NCBI GenBank assembly: GCA_028281865.1
Contig: JANQJB010000083.1
Coordinates: 1-64,000 of the forward strand
Origin: Marinagarivorans sp.
GTDB taxonomy: Bacteria; Pseudomonadota; Gammaproteobacteria; Pseudomonadales; Cellvibrionaceae
DNA length: 64,000 nucleotides
Direction of reading: 5' to 3'
Below the pieces are notes generated by a model. The model made no database searches, was not told where the DNA came from, and saw nothing but the letters and a program-made list of their open reading frames with translations. Shown piece by piece: positions 45,296 to 54,023 of this stretch. Within the stretch, counting starts at the first letter, position 1. The number at the start of each line of letters is the position of its first letter. Made by a program: the position numbers and the translations under genes.

Positions 45296-46999
45296 TTATC
45301 GTACTTCACTATAGTCGTGCCGTCGAATAATCTCCAAGACGGCATTTGCCTCTTCGCGCTGCATTCCAAGTGCACACAACACATGACCTGAGAGTTGTAA
45401 GCTCGCCTCCAAAGTTTCCGGAACCACGGATGTTGCACCTGCGTTAAGATATTCCGAAGTGTGAGCAGCATCGCGCGCGCGTACAAGTATCCTGACATGA
45501 GGCCATTTACGACGAACAAGATGAACAGTATTTTTGGCAGCGTGTTCATCATCCATAGTAACTAACACCACAGACGCGGTTGCAATACCCGACCTTTCGA
45601 GAAGCTCCACCCGGTTGGCATCACCAAAAAATACCGGCTCACCTTTTTTGCGTAAGCGGTTTACCTCTTCGGCATTTTTATCAAAACCGATATAGGGAAT
45701 GTTTTGGCTGCGCAACACCGACGCGACGGCTTTTCCCACGCGGCCAAAACCTGCAATGACCACATGACCAGCAATATCTTTTGTCTCTTCTGCTGAAATT
45801 TCTCCTGCACCCAACGATTTGCTCAAAAATCTATCCGCTTTTTCACCTAGCCAAGCAAGCAATGGCGTAAGCATCATCGAAATGCCAGCCACAACGACCA
45901 TAAATTGGCCGACAGATTCAGAAACAATTCCATAAACAAGCGACGCCTGCCCAATAACTACAAAAGCAAACTCACCAGCCTCCGCCAACAACAAAGCACT
46001 GCGAAGCGACACTCCCCAGCGGCCCAAAAATAAGCGCGCCAACAGTGTCATTACAACGGTCTTAATAAACAGCAAGCCAAACACCGAAAGCAAAACCCAA
46101 ATGCCCCGCTCGAACGCGACATAAAAATCAATATTCATCCCGACGCCCATAAAGAACAAGCCGAGCAATAGACCTTTAAAAGGCTCTATTTCACTTTCGA
46201 TCTGTAAACGGAATTCAGTTTCCGCCAATAGCAGGCCAGCCAAAAAAGCACCCAGCGCCATCGACAAACCCGCCATACCTGTAAGCAAGGAAGTCGCCAA
46301 AATAACCAGCAACATCATAGAGGTAAAAACATCCGTGCCCCCCGACTGCGACGCAATTTTAAATAAATGGCGCAATATAAAATGACCAACAACAACGATA
46401 ATCAAAACCGCAACAAATGCGCGTAAAAGCGCAAGCCCAACATCCAGCCAGACGCTTCCACTCGCACTTCCACCAAAAACACTCACCAATATAAGAATTG
46501 GTACTACAGCTAAATCTTGAAAAAGCAAAACAGCAAAACTTGCTCTACCGTGAGGGCTCGCATTTTCACCGCGTTCTTTTAAAACCTGCATAACCATCGC
46601 TGTCGAAGAAAGCGCCAAGCACATTCCGATCACTATCGAAGATTCCAGCGTATTGCCCCAAAGAAAAGCAATAACACCAATGACCGCCGTGCTTACGACA
46701 ACCTGAGCAGTGCCAAGCCCAAAAATCATTTTTGAAAATGCTTTTAAACGAGCGAAAGAAAGCTCTAAGCCGATGGTAAATAGAAGAAAAATAACACCGA
46801 GCTCCGCAACGTGCTGCACGGACTCAACATCTTTGACAACCGCAAAACTATGCGGCCCGATTAGAGCACCCACGCCCAAATAGCCCAAAATCGGACTGAC
46901 GCCAATGCGCTTAAATACAGGTGTAATAACCACCACCGATATTAAAAACGCGACGACCTCAATTAAATAGGGAATAGGTACAGCGTGAGAAGCATCCAC
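45296..46999 (-). CDS. CPA2-family monovalent cation:proton antiporter (KefB/YbaL-like) with TrkA-N domain
   Basis: This inner-membrane protein of 567 residues has about 12 helices of the sodium/hydrogen exchanger fold (ISPILGYLGVGALIGPH-like segment near residue 30, LALSSTAMVMQVL, the unwound-helix region AGEFAFVVIG) followed by a cytoplasmic TrkA-N domain with the nucleotide motif GFGRVGKAVASVLR and its acidic ribose-binding Asp downstream. Members exchange K+ or Na+ for protons and respond to NAD(H) or glutathione adducts. The start is GTG 46999; the small gene 47009-47284 ends 9 bases before it, indicating co-transcription. It is not assigned to KefB or KefC specifically. Confidence 0.93.
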   Translation of the reverse strand: MDASHAVPIPYLIEVVAFLISVVVITPVFKRIGVSPILGYLGVGALIGPHSFAVVKDVESVQHVAELGVIFLLFTIGLELSFARLKAFSKMIFGLGTAQVVVSTAVIGVIAFLWGNTLESSIVIGMCLALSSTAMVMQVLKERGENASPHGRASFAVLLFQDLAVVPILILVSVFGGSASGSVWLDVGLALLRAFVAVLIIVVVGHFILRHLFKIASQSGGTDVFTSMMLLVILATSLLTGMAGLSMALGAFLAGLLLAETEFRLQIESEIEPFKGLLLGLFFMGVGMNIDFYVAFERGIWVLLSVFGLLFIKTVVMTLLARLFLGRWGVSLRSALLLAEAGEFAFVVIGQASLVYGIVSESVGQFMVVVAGISMMLTPLLAWLGEKADRFLSKSLGAGEISAEETKDIAGHVVIAGFGRVGKAVASVLRSQNIPYIGFDKNAEEVNRLRKKGEPVFFGDANRVELLERSGIATASVVLVTMDDEHAAKNTVHLVRRKWPHVRILVRARDAAHTSEYLNAGATSVVPETLEASLQLSGHVLCALGMQREEANAVLEIIRRHDYSEVR

Positions 47000-47008
47000 T
47001 CATCAAAC

Positions 47009-47284
47009 CTAGGCACGTTTAATACGCACAATTTTCATTATTTCAAATGGCATACCAGCAACTTTCTCTTCGTCGGGATAATACGTGATATTCACTCGTG
47101 CACCCTTCAAGCTCTTGTAGGCCTGTTTTCGCTTGAATTTAAAGGGGATATTGGTTCCCTCAATCATCAAGGTATGCAAATGCCAATCCCCATTTTCGCG
47201 CTGCACATGCGAAACAACTTTCTTATTTTCTGAGTGGATTAGTTTACGGTTTTTTTCGAGTAATTCGTCTGGATCAGATTTCAT
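47009..47284 (-). CDS. Conserved-type small cytoplasmic protein of unknown function
   Basis: The 91-residue product is basic and hydrophilic, with no membrane helix or signal peptide. A KFKRKQAYKSLKGARVNITYY segment and a strand-rich end suggest a small beta-rich fold. I do not recognise a named domain. It lies directly upstream of the CPA2 antiporter gene with a 9-base gap, so the two are probably translated from one message. A regulatory role for the antiporter is possible but unsupported by any motif. Confidence 0.65.
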   Translation of the reverse strand: MKSDPDELLEKNRKLIHSENKKVVSHVQRENGDWHLHTLMIEGTNIPFKFKRKQAYKSLKGARVNITYYPDEEKVAGMPFEIMKIVRIKRA

Positions 47285-47476
47285 AACGGCGGGTAGTTGA
47301 CCTGGGTCAAAGCCCCAAAGAGCGGGGGCTCATTAATACTAACATAGCTGCCATTTTATAGAAGTAAAGAGGGAAAACAACTTTTATGGAAATTGAAAAA
47401 CTGTCCCCGGTAACGAATACATGCCAAAAAGAATAAAGTTGTATAAACCCACGCAAAATCCAGCACTTGAGCCGAC

Positions 47477-47833
47477 TCAATAGTCCCGAGTCAAGCCAAC
47501 CAACTTCGACAAAATCGCTTGAAATTCATGCTCGCTGATATCAACTAATTCCACAACACGGCCATATAACATTATGGTTGGCACATTGCGCCCCCCAAGT
47601 TCGTCCTGCGCTTTTTTAAGGCAGTACAAAATAACGCGCTCTTTGCGAGTAAGCCCATCGCGCACATCTGGAATATCGTTAAGGTCAAAATGTGAGTTCA
47701 TGCATGCCAGCTTAGGTTCGTAATGCAAGAAACCGAAAGTATACTCCGCAGCACTTTTATGTCGAGAAGCAAATAATTCAGCCCCAATACCCATGATATC
47801 CAAGCTATGCTGACCGAACACGTGGCTTATCAT
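47477..47833 (-). CDS. Hypothetical protein (118 residues)
   Basis: The product has no signal peptide or membrane helix. Its C-terminal half is well structured: DVRDGLTRKERVILYCLKKAQDELGGRNVPTIMLYGRVVELVDISEHEFQ reads as helix, helix, strand, helix. I recall similar small proteins in pseudomonads but no assigned function. ATG 47833 is used; ATG 47794 would drop 13 residues and is about as likely. Both have weak ribosome sites. The gene is on the minus strand downstream of the DUF5666 gene terminator and appears independent. Confidence 0.65.
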   Translation of the reverse strand: MISHVFGQHSLDIMGIGAELFASRHKSAAEYTFGFLHYEPKLACMNSHFDLNDIPDVRDGLTRKERVILYCLKKAQDELGGRNVPTIMLYGRVVELVDISEHEFQAILSKLVGLTRDY

Positions 47834-47920
47834 ACCAGAGACAGGATGCCCTACATTGCGGTTTCTGCCGACTCAGCAAAAACCTCCGATGCTGTTCTAA
47901 ATTAAAGCGGTCACAAAAAA

Positions 47921-47948
47921 AGCCCCGCTAGCAAAACTAGACGGGGCT
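47921..47948 (-). terminator. Rho-independent terminator of the DUF5666 lipoprotein gene
   Basis: On the minus strand an AGCCCCG/CGGGGCT stem, extended by CTAG/CTAG inside, is followed by seven T residues (47914-47920 on the plus strand read as A). It lies about 65 bases beyond the gene's stop. Confidence 0.9.
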
Positions 47949-48011
47949 ACACCAGATCAAACTTTTACCTGAACAAAATTTACTTCAGGTCTGCCAGTAC
48001 CTTATTGAGGG

Positions 48012-50159
48012 CTAACTCATTGCCTCTTCGGTACCGCCCTCTTCTGGAGGCATTTTATTTTTATGCTTGTCACGCTTGGGGAAGTGCGGACGGCCACTTT
48101 TGTGATGAGGATAAAGCTGCTCTTTAATAGCTTTAATTTGAGCGACTAATTCTTCTCTGAGAGCAGGATCCATATCGCCTTGTGAATTTTCTTTCAACTG
48201 TTTGTAAAGTTCATCAAGTTGTGCTTTTAAGGCAGCACGATCTTCGGGCTCCAACTTTTCACGCTTTAAACCTATAGCCTCTTTGATCGCTTTGATTTCT
48301 TCTCGAAGTGCCGCCTTTTCTTCATCAGTCAATTGATCGCGATTTTCTAACTTAGCTTTTAAAGCTTCCAGGTCGATCATTAACTCCTCGAGCTTGCCAC
48401 TTTCTTCTAACTTGGCAATCAATGCATCAATGCGAGCTTGCATATTTTCTTTAGACTTAGGGCGCATTGCACGACGTTTAGCTAATTTTTCCTTTAATTT
48501 TCTGCAACGCTCATGAATGTGCTTACGTTTTTCTTCACTCATTTTGCTCTTGCGTTCTGCAATGCGATCTTTTAAATCCTTTAAACGACCCTCAACGTCT
48601 TTTTCGTCCTCTTCAGTCATCGCATTAGGTTTTTCCATTTTTGTCTCGATAGCTTTGATGCGCTTTTCAATGTCTTTCATCTTGCTATCGTGGTCTTTGC
48701 GATTACGCGGCTCACGATCTTTTTTCGGTCTGAAATTTAACGTGGTGATATATTTAGCAACTAAGGTATTTTCATCTTCATAAACACCCATAATCGCTAA
48801 TTTGTCACCATCTTCGCCCAAGGTAATCATCGCAAGATCGAGCGATTCAGCAATTTTAGTTTCTTCAGTGACTTTTACCGTCAAGCCGTCCGAAGTCACC
48901 AAAGTATCGCCATCAACAGAATCGATCGTGTCATGGATGCGACCTCGGCGTTGCTTCATTTTGTCAGCGGCAATGCGCGTAACGCGTTTTGCAACAGCAG
49001 TTTCGTTTTTGTCTACGTAACCACCAACCGAAACTTTATCACCAATGGCAAGGTCGTCTATGCTAAATCGGCGCACTTTACCATGGCCACGATCAACAAA
49101 ATCGGTATCGTCAGTGATAGAAATAACTTTTTCTTTCACCGTGATTGTCGCTGCTTCTGTGTCGACTGCTTCGACTTCACCCATCAAGCGAAATACTGTT
49201 GCCATTTCAAATTTCAGAACCTTAACGACAATTTCACCATTTTCGCTAAGCGTGCCTTTTACTGATACTCGTACATCATTTTCAAGCTCATGAGCTTCGC
49301 CATTGATAATCTCTGCTTCGTCCAAACCAACCAGTACTCGGTCGTTTAGTGTAACGTTGCCCTCTTCATCTATTTTTATTTGGCCTTTTAGCGCAACTCG
49401 CTTAGGTTTAACTGGGCGCTCTTTTTTCACAAGAACTTTTACGCCTGAGGCAACAAGCACTTCGTCCTCTACTTGGCCATACACCATGACTTTAAGGCCA
49501 TCAACCAAATCTTCTTCAGTACCTTTTATTTCTGCTCCGCTGTAGTCAACAGTCTGTTCACCAATCACAAATGTCTTTGCCACAGGATCAACACTGGAAA
49601 TTTCACCGTGCATGCGCGCAGGTTTTTCGCCATCGCGAAGATCAATACGCGTTGCAACGATATCGCCGTCGGCATTGCGGTAACCGCTTACACGCACTTT
49701 CACACCTTCTGCGAGCGGCGCCAAAGTCACTTCATCAATTGCTTCATCGAGTTTAGTGTCGTCGTCGATTAAAATTGATTTTTTGTAGATAACGAATGAA
49801 CGCGCCTCAACATCGATGGATTTAATCGTGCCGGCAGCGCGCGAACGAAAGTGAATTTTTCTGGCCTTTTTCTTGCCGTCAGAACCCTCTTCACCTTCAA
49901 CTTCAACGATCATGCCCACTTCCAGATCATCTTCAGTCCCGGCTTCACCGTCGACCTCCACTTCGGCATCGTCAGTCTCATAGTGCTCGCCGTTGACAAT
50001 CACACTGCCAAAGCCGTCAATTTCACCTACGGCTTCGATAACAGTCGCTTGATTTTGCGTATCAGTGCCACCGGTCTCATCGGTCGGTGCGCCCCCACAC
50101 CCTGTGATAGCTGCAGCAATTAACGTTGCTAAAAGTAGCTTGGTATTACTTACGTTCAT
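48012..50159 (-). CDS. Large lipoprotein with repeated DUF5666 domains and a charged coiled-coil tail
   Basis: The 715-residue protein has a lipoprotein signal (lipobox ITGC, modified Cys21), then several repeated beta-barrel-like units of about 65-75 residues typical of DUF5666. Each contains an X-I-X-X-I-D motif with recurring phrases such as EGVKVRVSGYRN, VDGLKVMVYGQV, IGDKVSVGGYV. From about residue 480 onward the protein switches to Lys/Glu-rich helix with heptad-like repeats (KAKLENRDQLTDEEKAALREE). The role of DUF5666 is unknown. Anchoring at the inner leaflet of the outer membrane is expected from the lipobox, with Gly-Gly after Cys giving no inner-membrane retention signal. A strong terminator follows. 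Confidence 0.85.
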   Translation of the reverse strand: MNVSNTKLLLATLIAAAITGCGGAPTDETGGTDTQNQATVIEAVGEIDGFGSVIVNGEHYETDDAEVEVDGEAGTEDDLEVGMIVEVEGEEGSDGKKKARKIHFRSRAAGTIKSIDVEARSFVIYKKSILIDDDTKLDEAIDEVTLAPLAEGVKVRVSGYRNADGDIVATRIDLRDGEKPARMHGEISSVDPVAKTFVIGEQTVDYSGAEIKGTEEDLVDGLKVMVYGQVEDEVLVASGVKVLVKKERPVKPKRVALKGQIKIDEEGNVTLNDRVLVGLDEAEIINGEAHELENDVRVSVKGTLSENGEIVVKVLKFEMATVFRLMGEVEAVDTEAATITVKEKVISITDDTDFVDRGHGKVRRFSIDDLAIGDKVSVGGYVDKNETAVAKRVTRIAADKMKQRRGRIHDTIDSVDGDTLVTSDGLTVKVTEETKIAESLDLAMITLGEDGDKLAIMGVYEDENTLVAKYITTLNFRPKKDREPRNRKDHDSKMKDIEKRIKAIETKMEKPNAMTEEDEKDVEGRLKDLKDRIAERKSKMSEEKRKHIHERCRKLKEKLAKRRAMRPKSKENMQARIDALIAKLEESGKLEELMIDLEALKAKLENRDQLTDEEKAALREEIKAIKEAIGLKREKLEPEDRAALKAQLDELYKQLKENSQGDMDPALREELVAQIKAIKEQLYPHHKSGRPHFPKRDKHKNKMPPEEGGTEEAMS

Positions 50160-50783
50160 TCTTCGTACCTTCTTTTCGCTTGGTTATAGTCGTTATAAAC
50201 AGTCAGAAAACAGACCTATTTGCTATATGTGGGTAACTTTACCCCATATAAATCAATTTTGCGTGATCAATTTCTCTTTTTGAAACACAGATGCCTGCTG
50301 AGGACAAAATAGTGAATTAGCGCAATAATCAACACACGGAACGGTACGACATGCGAAAGCAACCTCTTCAATTTCAAACATCGTGAAAGCTAAAGCGGGG
50401 CCCAGGTCCACTTTCAATTCTTTCATCGTCGACAAGCGTTTTTGATGAGGCAAAAGAAGAATCAATGCTTTTTTGTCGTTGAACATGCCGATGGGCACGG
50501 TTAGGCGAAAGGGCCGCCTTAGAAATACCTCAAAGGCGGTAATAAAATTTAAATGTTCAGAAGTTTGTAGCGAACTTTATCCTTGGATGATAGATGAACT
50601 CAGGCTCCCTAATAAAATTTAGGCAAGCGAAACAAGATGCATTAAATTCGACGCTCGACACCTATCGCTCTTGACCTAACTCAAACCCCAAATTTTGGCA
50701 TACACCATACTGAATATAACAGGTTAATAACCTGCAAAATCTCACCTAACCATTACTACATGATGCTATCGGAGGTAAGTAAT
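50160..50783. other. Intergenic region between the DUF5666 gene and hsp20
   Basis: This 624-base gap separates divergent genes. A Cys-containing open frame at 50253-50498 on the minus strand has no ribosome site and is not called. A 7-base inverted repeat (CCGCCTT at 50514-50520 with AAGGCGG at 50533-50539) is the only structure seen. No convincing heat-shock promoter was found. Confidence 0.4.
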
Positions 50784-51209
50784 ATGAGCTTGTTTCCCCG
50801 CACTACACTTCACAATTTGGACCAATTTTTCGAACACCCGTGGTCGATGCTTAAAGACGAGGGTGGAAAATTCACTTCTTTAGCTCCACGTGTTGACGTG
50901 AATGAAAAAAACGATAGTTACGAAATTCACATCGATTTACCGGGCGTGGCAAAAGAAGATATTCATATAACTTTGCGCAACGGCACATTGATTGTTGAAG
51001 CAGAAACCAACACTGAAAATAAGGAAGAAAAAGGCGGACAAATTATTCGCCAAGAGCGCCACCACGGCAAATTTGTGCGTAGCTTTGAATTAGGCACACA
51101 AGTTCACGAAAGCGATATCCGTGCTTCTCATAAAAATGGCGTACTTACTGTTACGACGCCAAAGCACCCCAAAGAGACAGAAAGCCAAAAACGAATAACT
51201 ATCGATTAA
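50784..51209 (+). CDS. Small heat-shock protein of the Hsp20/alpha-crystallin family
   Basis: This ATP-independent chaperone of about 141 residues holds unfolding proteins. The alpha-crystallin domain spans about residues 35-130, with VDVNEKNDSYEIHIDLPGVAKEDIHITLRNGTLIVEA and the G-V-L motif in HKNGVLTVTTPK; the N-terminal region ends in WSMLKDEGG. The start is ATG 50784, fixed by the GGAGG ribosome site 8 bases upstream; the open frame would allow a start at 50760 that ignores it. A clear terminator follows. The gene is monocistronic. Confidence 0.95.
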   Translation: MSLFPRTTLHNLDQFFEHPWSMLKDEGGKFTSLAPRVDVNEKNDSYEIHIDLPGVAKEDIHITLRNGTLIVEAETNTENKEEKGGQIIRQERHHGKFVRSFELGTQVHESDIRASHKNGVLTVTTPKHPKETESQKRITID

Positions 51210-51255
51210 AGGCAAAGCACACTAATTTAAAAGATTAAAAGTTTGATCGTGGCTC

Positions 51256-51279
51256 GCCGGGCTTAGCCCGGCTTTTTTT
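51256..51279 (+). terminator. Rho-independent terminator of hsp20
   Basis: A GCCGGGC/GCCCGGC stem with a three-base loop (51256-51272) is followed by seven T residues. Confidence 0.95.
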
Positions 51280-51310
51280 ATTATTAATGACAAGCAAATA
51301 GCGACCATAA

Positions 51311-51337
51311 AAAAAGCTCCCGAGAGAGGAGCTTTTT
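51311..51337 (-). terminator. Rho-independent terminator of the PEP-CTERM gene at 51369-52091
   Basis: On the minus strand AAAAAGCTCC pairs with GGAGCTTTTT around a seven-base loop and runs into T residues. It lies about 35 bases past the stop. Confidence 0.9.
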
Positions 51338-51368
51338 GCAACATTTTTTATTGACTTAGAGCTAGTGT

Positions 51369-52091
51369 TTACTGGCGTCGACGGCGAGTCAAACCTAAGC
51401 CGAGTAAACCAAGACCAAATAACGCAACAGTACCTGGCTCAGCGACAATAGTGGTAGTGGTTTTATTCGAGAGGTCATACCAACCTTGCTTCTTAAAACC
51501 ATCCAGGCCAACGATGTCCCCGCCACCGTTATAACTAAATTTGGATCTAGTCATCACATGAAACCAGATGCCAATCTTGTTATCGAAGCCAATACCATTG
51601 ACACTACCAGCACTCGGCGTGTCCCAACCAGCCCAGCTATTTATATCAGTAGCATCAATCTCAAATTTAAAGTTTTTGCCCGCTACATCAATTGAATCAG
51701 TCTGAAGCAGCTCACCCGGATCATTAATGCTATCAGGGCCGTTTTTGCCGTTATAGGCGTAAGTCGATACCACACCCTTATCAAGATCTCCGTACATAAT
51801 GGCAAGTTCATTCACATCCGCTTTTTTGGGGTTGGGGCCATTGTTTACAACAAGCCAAAATCCATCAACTTTGGCTTTAGATTTTAGTTGCACGTCCCAC
51901 ATAAACAATTCCGACTCGTCATCATAGGTGGAAACCACCGATACGAGTTGGTTCGACAACTTACCAGCACTTTTATTGCTCTTACTCTTCGCGTTGTAAT
52001 CCTCATATACAAAAACAGCCGCATGAGCAGCGGTTGTTAGCACAAAAGAAATCGCTCCTACAAATGCAACAGTGCACAATCTCTTAAACAT
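51369..52091 (-). CDS. PEP-CTERM sorted surface protein
   Basis: The 240-residue protein has a signal peptide (about residues 1-24, ending AHAA) and a textbook C-terminal exosortase tag: AEPGTVALFGLGLLGLGLTRRRRQ contains the PEP-like motif, a Gly/Leu-rich hydrophobic helix and an Arg cluster. The mature part is beta-rich, with no known catalytic motif; DVQLKSKAKVDGFWLVVNNGPNP and GIGFDNKIGIWFHVM suggest a lectin-like beta-sandwich, uncertainly. The ribosome site AAGGAAAAG precedes ATG 52091. A sigma-54-like element lies about 60 bases upstream, and an own terminator downstream, so it is monocistronic. Confidence 0.92.
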   Translation of the reverse strand: MFKRLCTVAFVGAISFVLTTAAHAAVFVYEDYNAKSKSNKSAGKLSNQLVSVVSTYDDESELFMWDVQLKSKAKVDGFWLVVNNGPNPKKADVNELAIMYGDLDKGVVSTYAYNGKNGPDSINDPGELLQTDSIDVAGKNFKFEIDATDINSWAGWDTPSAGSVNGIGFDNKIGIWFHVMTRSKFSYNGGGDIVGLDGFKKQGWYDLSNKTTTTIVAEPGTVALFGLGLLGLGLTRRRRQ

Positions 52092-52509
52092 CTTTTCCTT
52101 CCTACATCTGAGCGTTAATTAAAATTTATAATAAAAAGTTCTCGCTTCTAAGCATTATTCGTACCAGTGTTAAAAAACCCCTATACAACCTGAGAGAGAG
52201 GCAGCTCCTGTCGCCAAAATATTCATTTATGTAAAGTTTCCCGACAAAGTATTAGATGCCAGGCAACCTGTCATATCATCGTCACAATATCCGCGTGCCA
52301 AGAATGTCGTATAGCCTAGGTTTATTATGTTTATCATGTGCAGCATTTTCGATGCTTCGGGACAAAGGTCAGTAAAACCTTCTTGATATGTTAGATATGA
52401 CGCCAAAAATATTACCCAACCGTTTTAAGCACAGCCACGGTTATACCGCACTTTTAGCAAAGCTTTGTGTTAAATTGTCCGGCAGGGTAAATCACTTCAT
52501 CTTGTCAAT
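52092..52509. other. Divergent intergenic region before the beta-helix gene
   Basis: This 418-base gap contains the sigma-54-like element at 52151-52166 facing the PEP-CTERM gene. No similar element or clear -35/-10 faces the beta-helix gene at 52510. No gene or repeat is seen. Confidence 0.4.
52151..52166 (-). promoter_or_regulatory. Candidate sigma-54 (-24/-12) promoter of the PEP-CTERM gene
   Basis: On the minus strand TGGTACGAATAATGCT runs from 52166 to 52151. It matches TGGCACG-N4-TTGCT at all but two positions, keeps the GG and GC doublets at the right spacing, and would give a leader of about 50 bases. Confidence 0.6.
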
Positions 52510-53751
52510 ATGCAAACTTCCTCTCGATCATTTTTCATAACAGTCTGTTTTAGTTGGAAAAAGTCATTAGTCGTGACGCTTTTCCCGCTACTGCTGAACC
52601 CTATTGCGTGTTCGGCTAACGAAGATAATCGCAAGGAAAGTCAAACAAAAATCACGCAACCGACGTCGACGAAAGTAACGCGAGCTGGAACCTTTACTGT
52701 AGACCTAGGATTTGGCCCGCTTCAGCTGCCAAGAGCGTATCAACAGCATTGCCCCGCCTATGAAAATTCCCGCCTTTACCGACAGCGCGAGCGTATAGTT
52801 CATGTTAAATCCGTGGAAGAGTTACAAAAAGCAATCAGCAACTCTCGTGTCAACGACGAAATTGTTCTCGCCGACGGGCTATATAAGGTGCCCGGTTCTA
52901 TCTGGATAAACGCTGAAAACCTCACGATTCGAGGGAAAAATCAAAATGCCGAAAAAGTTGTAATTAGAGGTCCAGGCCTGTCGGAAAAAGGCGAAGGATT
53001 TGTGCTAAACGCCAAAGGCATCAGCCTTGCCAACTTGACTATCGAGGGCTTTCGCGACCATGGAGTGCACATTAAGGGAGGCAAAGCAGAAGATACCTAT
53101 TTGTACAATTTAAAGATTTTTGATATCGGAACACAATTAATTAAAGGCTCAAATTCAAAGGTTCCACACGGAGGTATTATCGCCTGTTCAAAAATTGGCT
53201 ACAAAAACGGCGCAAAGGGCGACTATATCAACGGTATTGATATTCAGGGAGCCCGTAACTGGTTCATTCGCGACAATATCATTTACGATATTTGGGGTGA
53301 GGGAAATGGCTGCACCGTCGATACTGGTTGCGGGCGCCACTATCGCGGTGGCGGACCTGCACTGTTGCTGTGGCGTAATGCATCCAACAATCACATTATT
53401 CGCAACTATTTTGTCAATAATTTCCGCAGTATCGCTTTGGGCTTTGGCACTGATTATTTCGGCGGTGAAATTCGCAATAATCTAATCATAAGAACCAAGG
53501 CATCCCAAAACGGTATTTCGGGCGACATGGGTATTTCGCTGGACAAAGCAAAAAATGTGCTGGTGCGAAATAATATTGTACTGTTTACAGACAAAAATGA
53601 CCGCTACCCAGGTGCAATAGAAATTCGCAATTCACAGCGCATTCAGGTTATCGACAACAGAATTGATCGTCGACTTTCCAAACGTGGCGAAAACAAAACA
53701 TTATTTGAAACAGGCAATACAACAAACTTGCAATTACGAGATCTGCAATAA
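52510..53751 (+). CDS. Secreted right-handed parallel beta-helix protein
   Basis: This 413-residue protein has an N-terminal hydrophobic segment (about residues 20-36, followed by Cys and NEDN), consistent with a signal peptide or a lipoprotein (IACS). Residues 90-410 show repeating beta-helix coils with Asn ladders: ISLANLTIEGFRDHGVHIKGG, NNHIIRNYFVNNFRSIALGFG, KNVLVRNNIVLF, QRIQVIDNRI. The opening VEELQKAISNSRVNDEIVLADGLYKV resembles polysaccharide lyase 6-type and related beta-helix enzymes, but catalytic residues cannot be assigned. A CTVDTGC pair may form a disulfide. It stands between a PEP-CTERM gene and an O-ligase gene, so a role in the extracellular matrix is plausible. Confidence 0.82.
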   Translation: MQTSSRSFFITVCFSWKKSLVVTLFPLLLNPIACSANEDNRKESQTKITQPTSTKVTRAGTFTVDLGFGPLQLPRAYQQHCPAYENSRLYRQRERIVHVKSVEELQKAISNSRVNDEIVLADGLYKVPGSIWINAENLTIRGKNQNAEKVVIRGPGLSEKGEGFVLNAKGISLANLTIEGFRDHGVHIKGGKAEDTYLYNLKIFDIGTQLIKGSNSKVPHGGIIACSKIGYKNGAKGDYINGIDIQGARNWFIRDNIIYDIWGEGNGCTVDTGCGRHYRGGGPALLLWRNASNNHIIRNYFVNNFRSIALGFGTDYFGGEIRNNLIIRTKASQNGISGDMGISLDKAKNVLVRNNIVLFTDKNDRYPGAIEIRNSQRIQVIDNRIDRRLSKRGENKTLFETGNTTNLQLRDLQ

Positions 53752-54023
53752 ATTTCAGAACTGATTAAACCGGCAATCAAACAAATCGTACCAGCTACTA
53801 CCCTCGATAAAACTCGCTAACGTCTTTACAGCGCTATACTGTAATCAATCAAAAAGTCGTATGCTTGTGTGTGGCAACATATGGCACCTTTGAATAATTG
53901 GCTTTCGATTTCAAACTTCGTTAAATTCTCGGCCTTTTCGTTTAGGGCATTGCAAACTTCGCTGGAGCCACGCGGTTCATTTGCGTTTAAGGCTCAACAC
54001 TTTTACCCAACAGAGTGGAATGA

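Noticed and set aside
50253-50498. Cys-containing 81-codon minus-strand frame upstream of the DUF5666 gene
   Set aside because: Starts at GTG with no Shine-Dalgarno and no homology I can recognise; possible but unsupported.
50675-50700. CTTGAC...CCCCAA as a sigma-32 promoter for hsp20
   Set aside because: The spacer is only about 10 bases, shorter than the 13-17 usual for heat-shock promoters.
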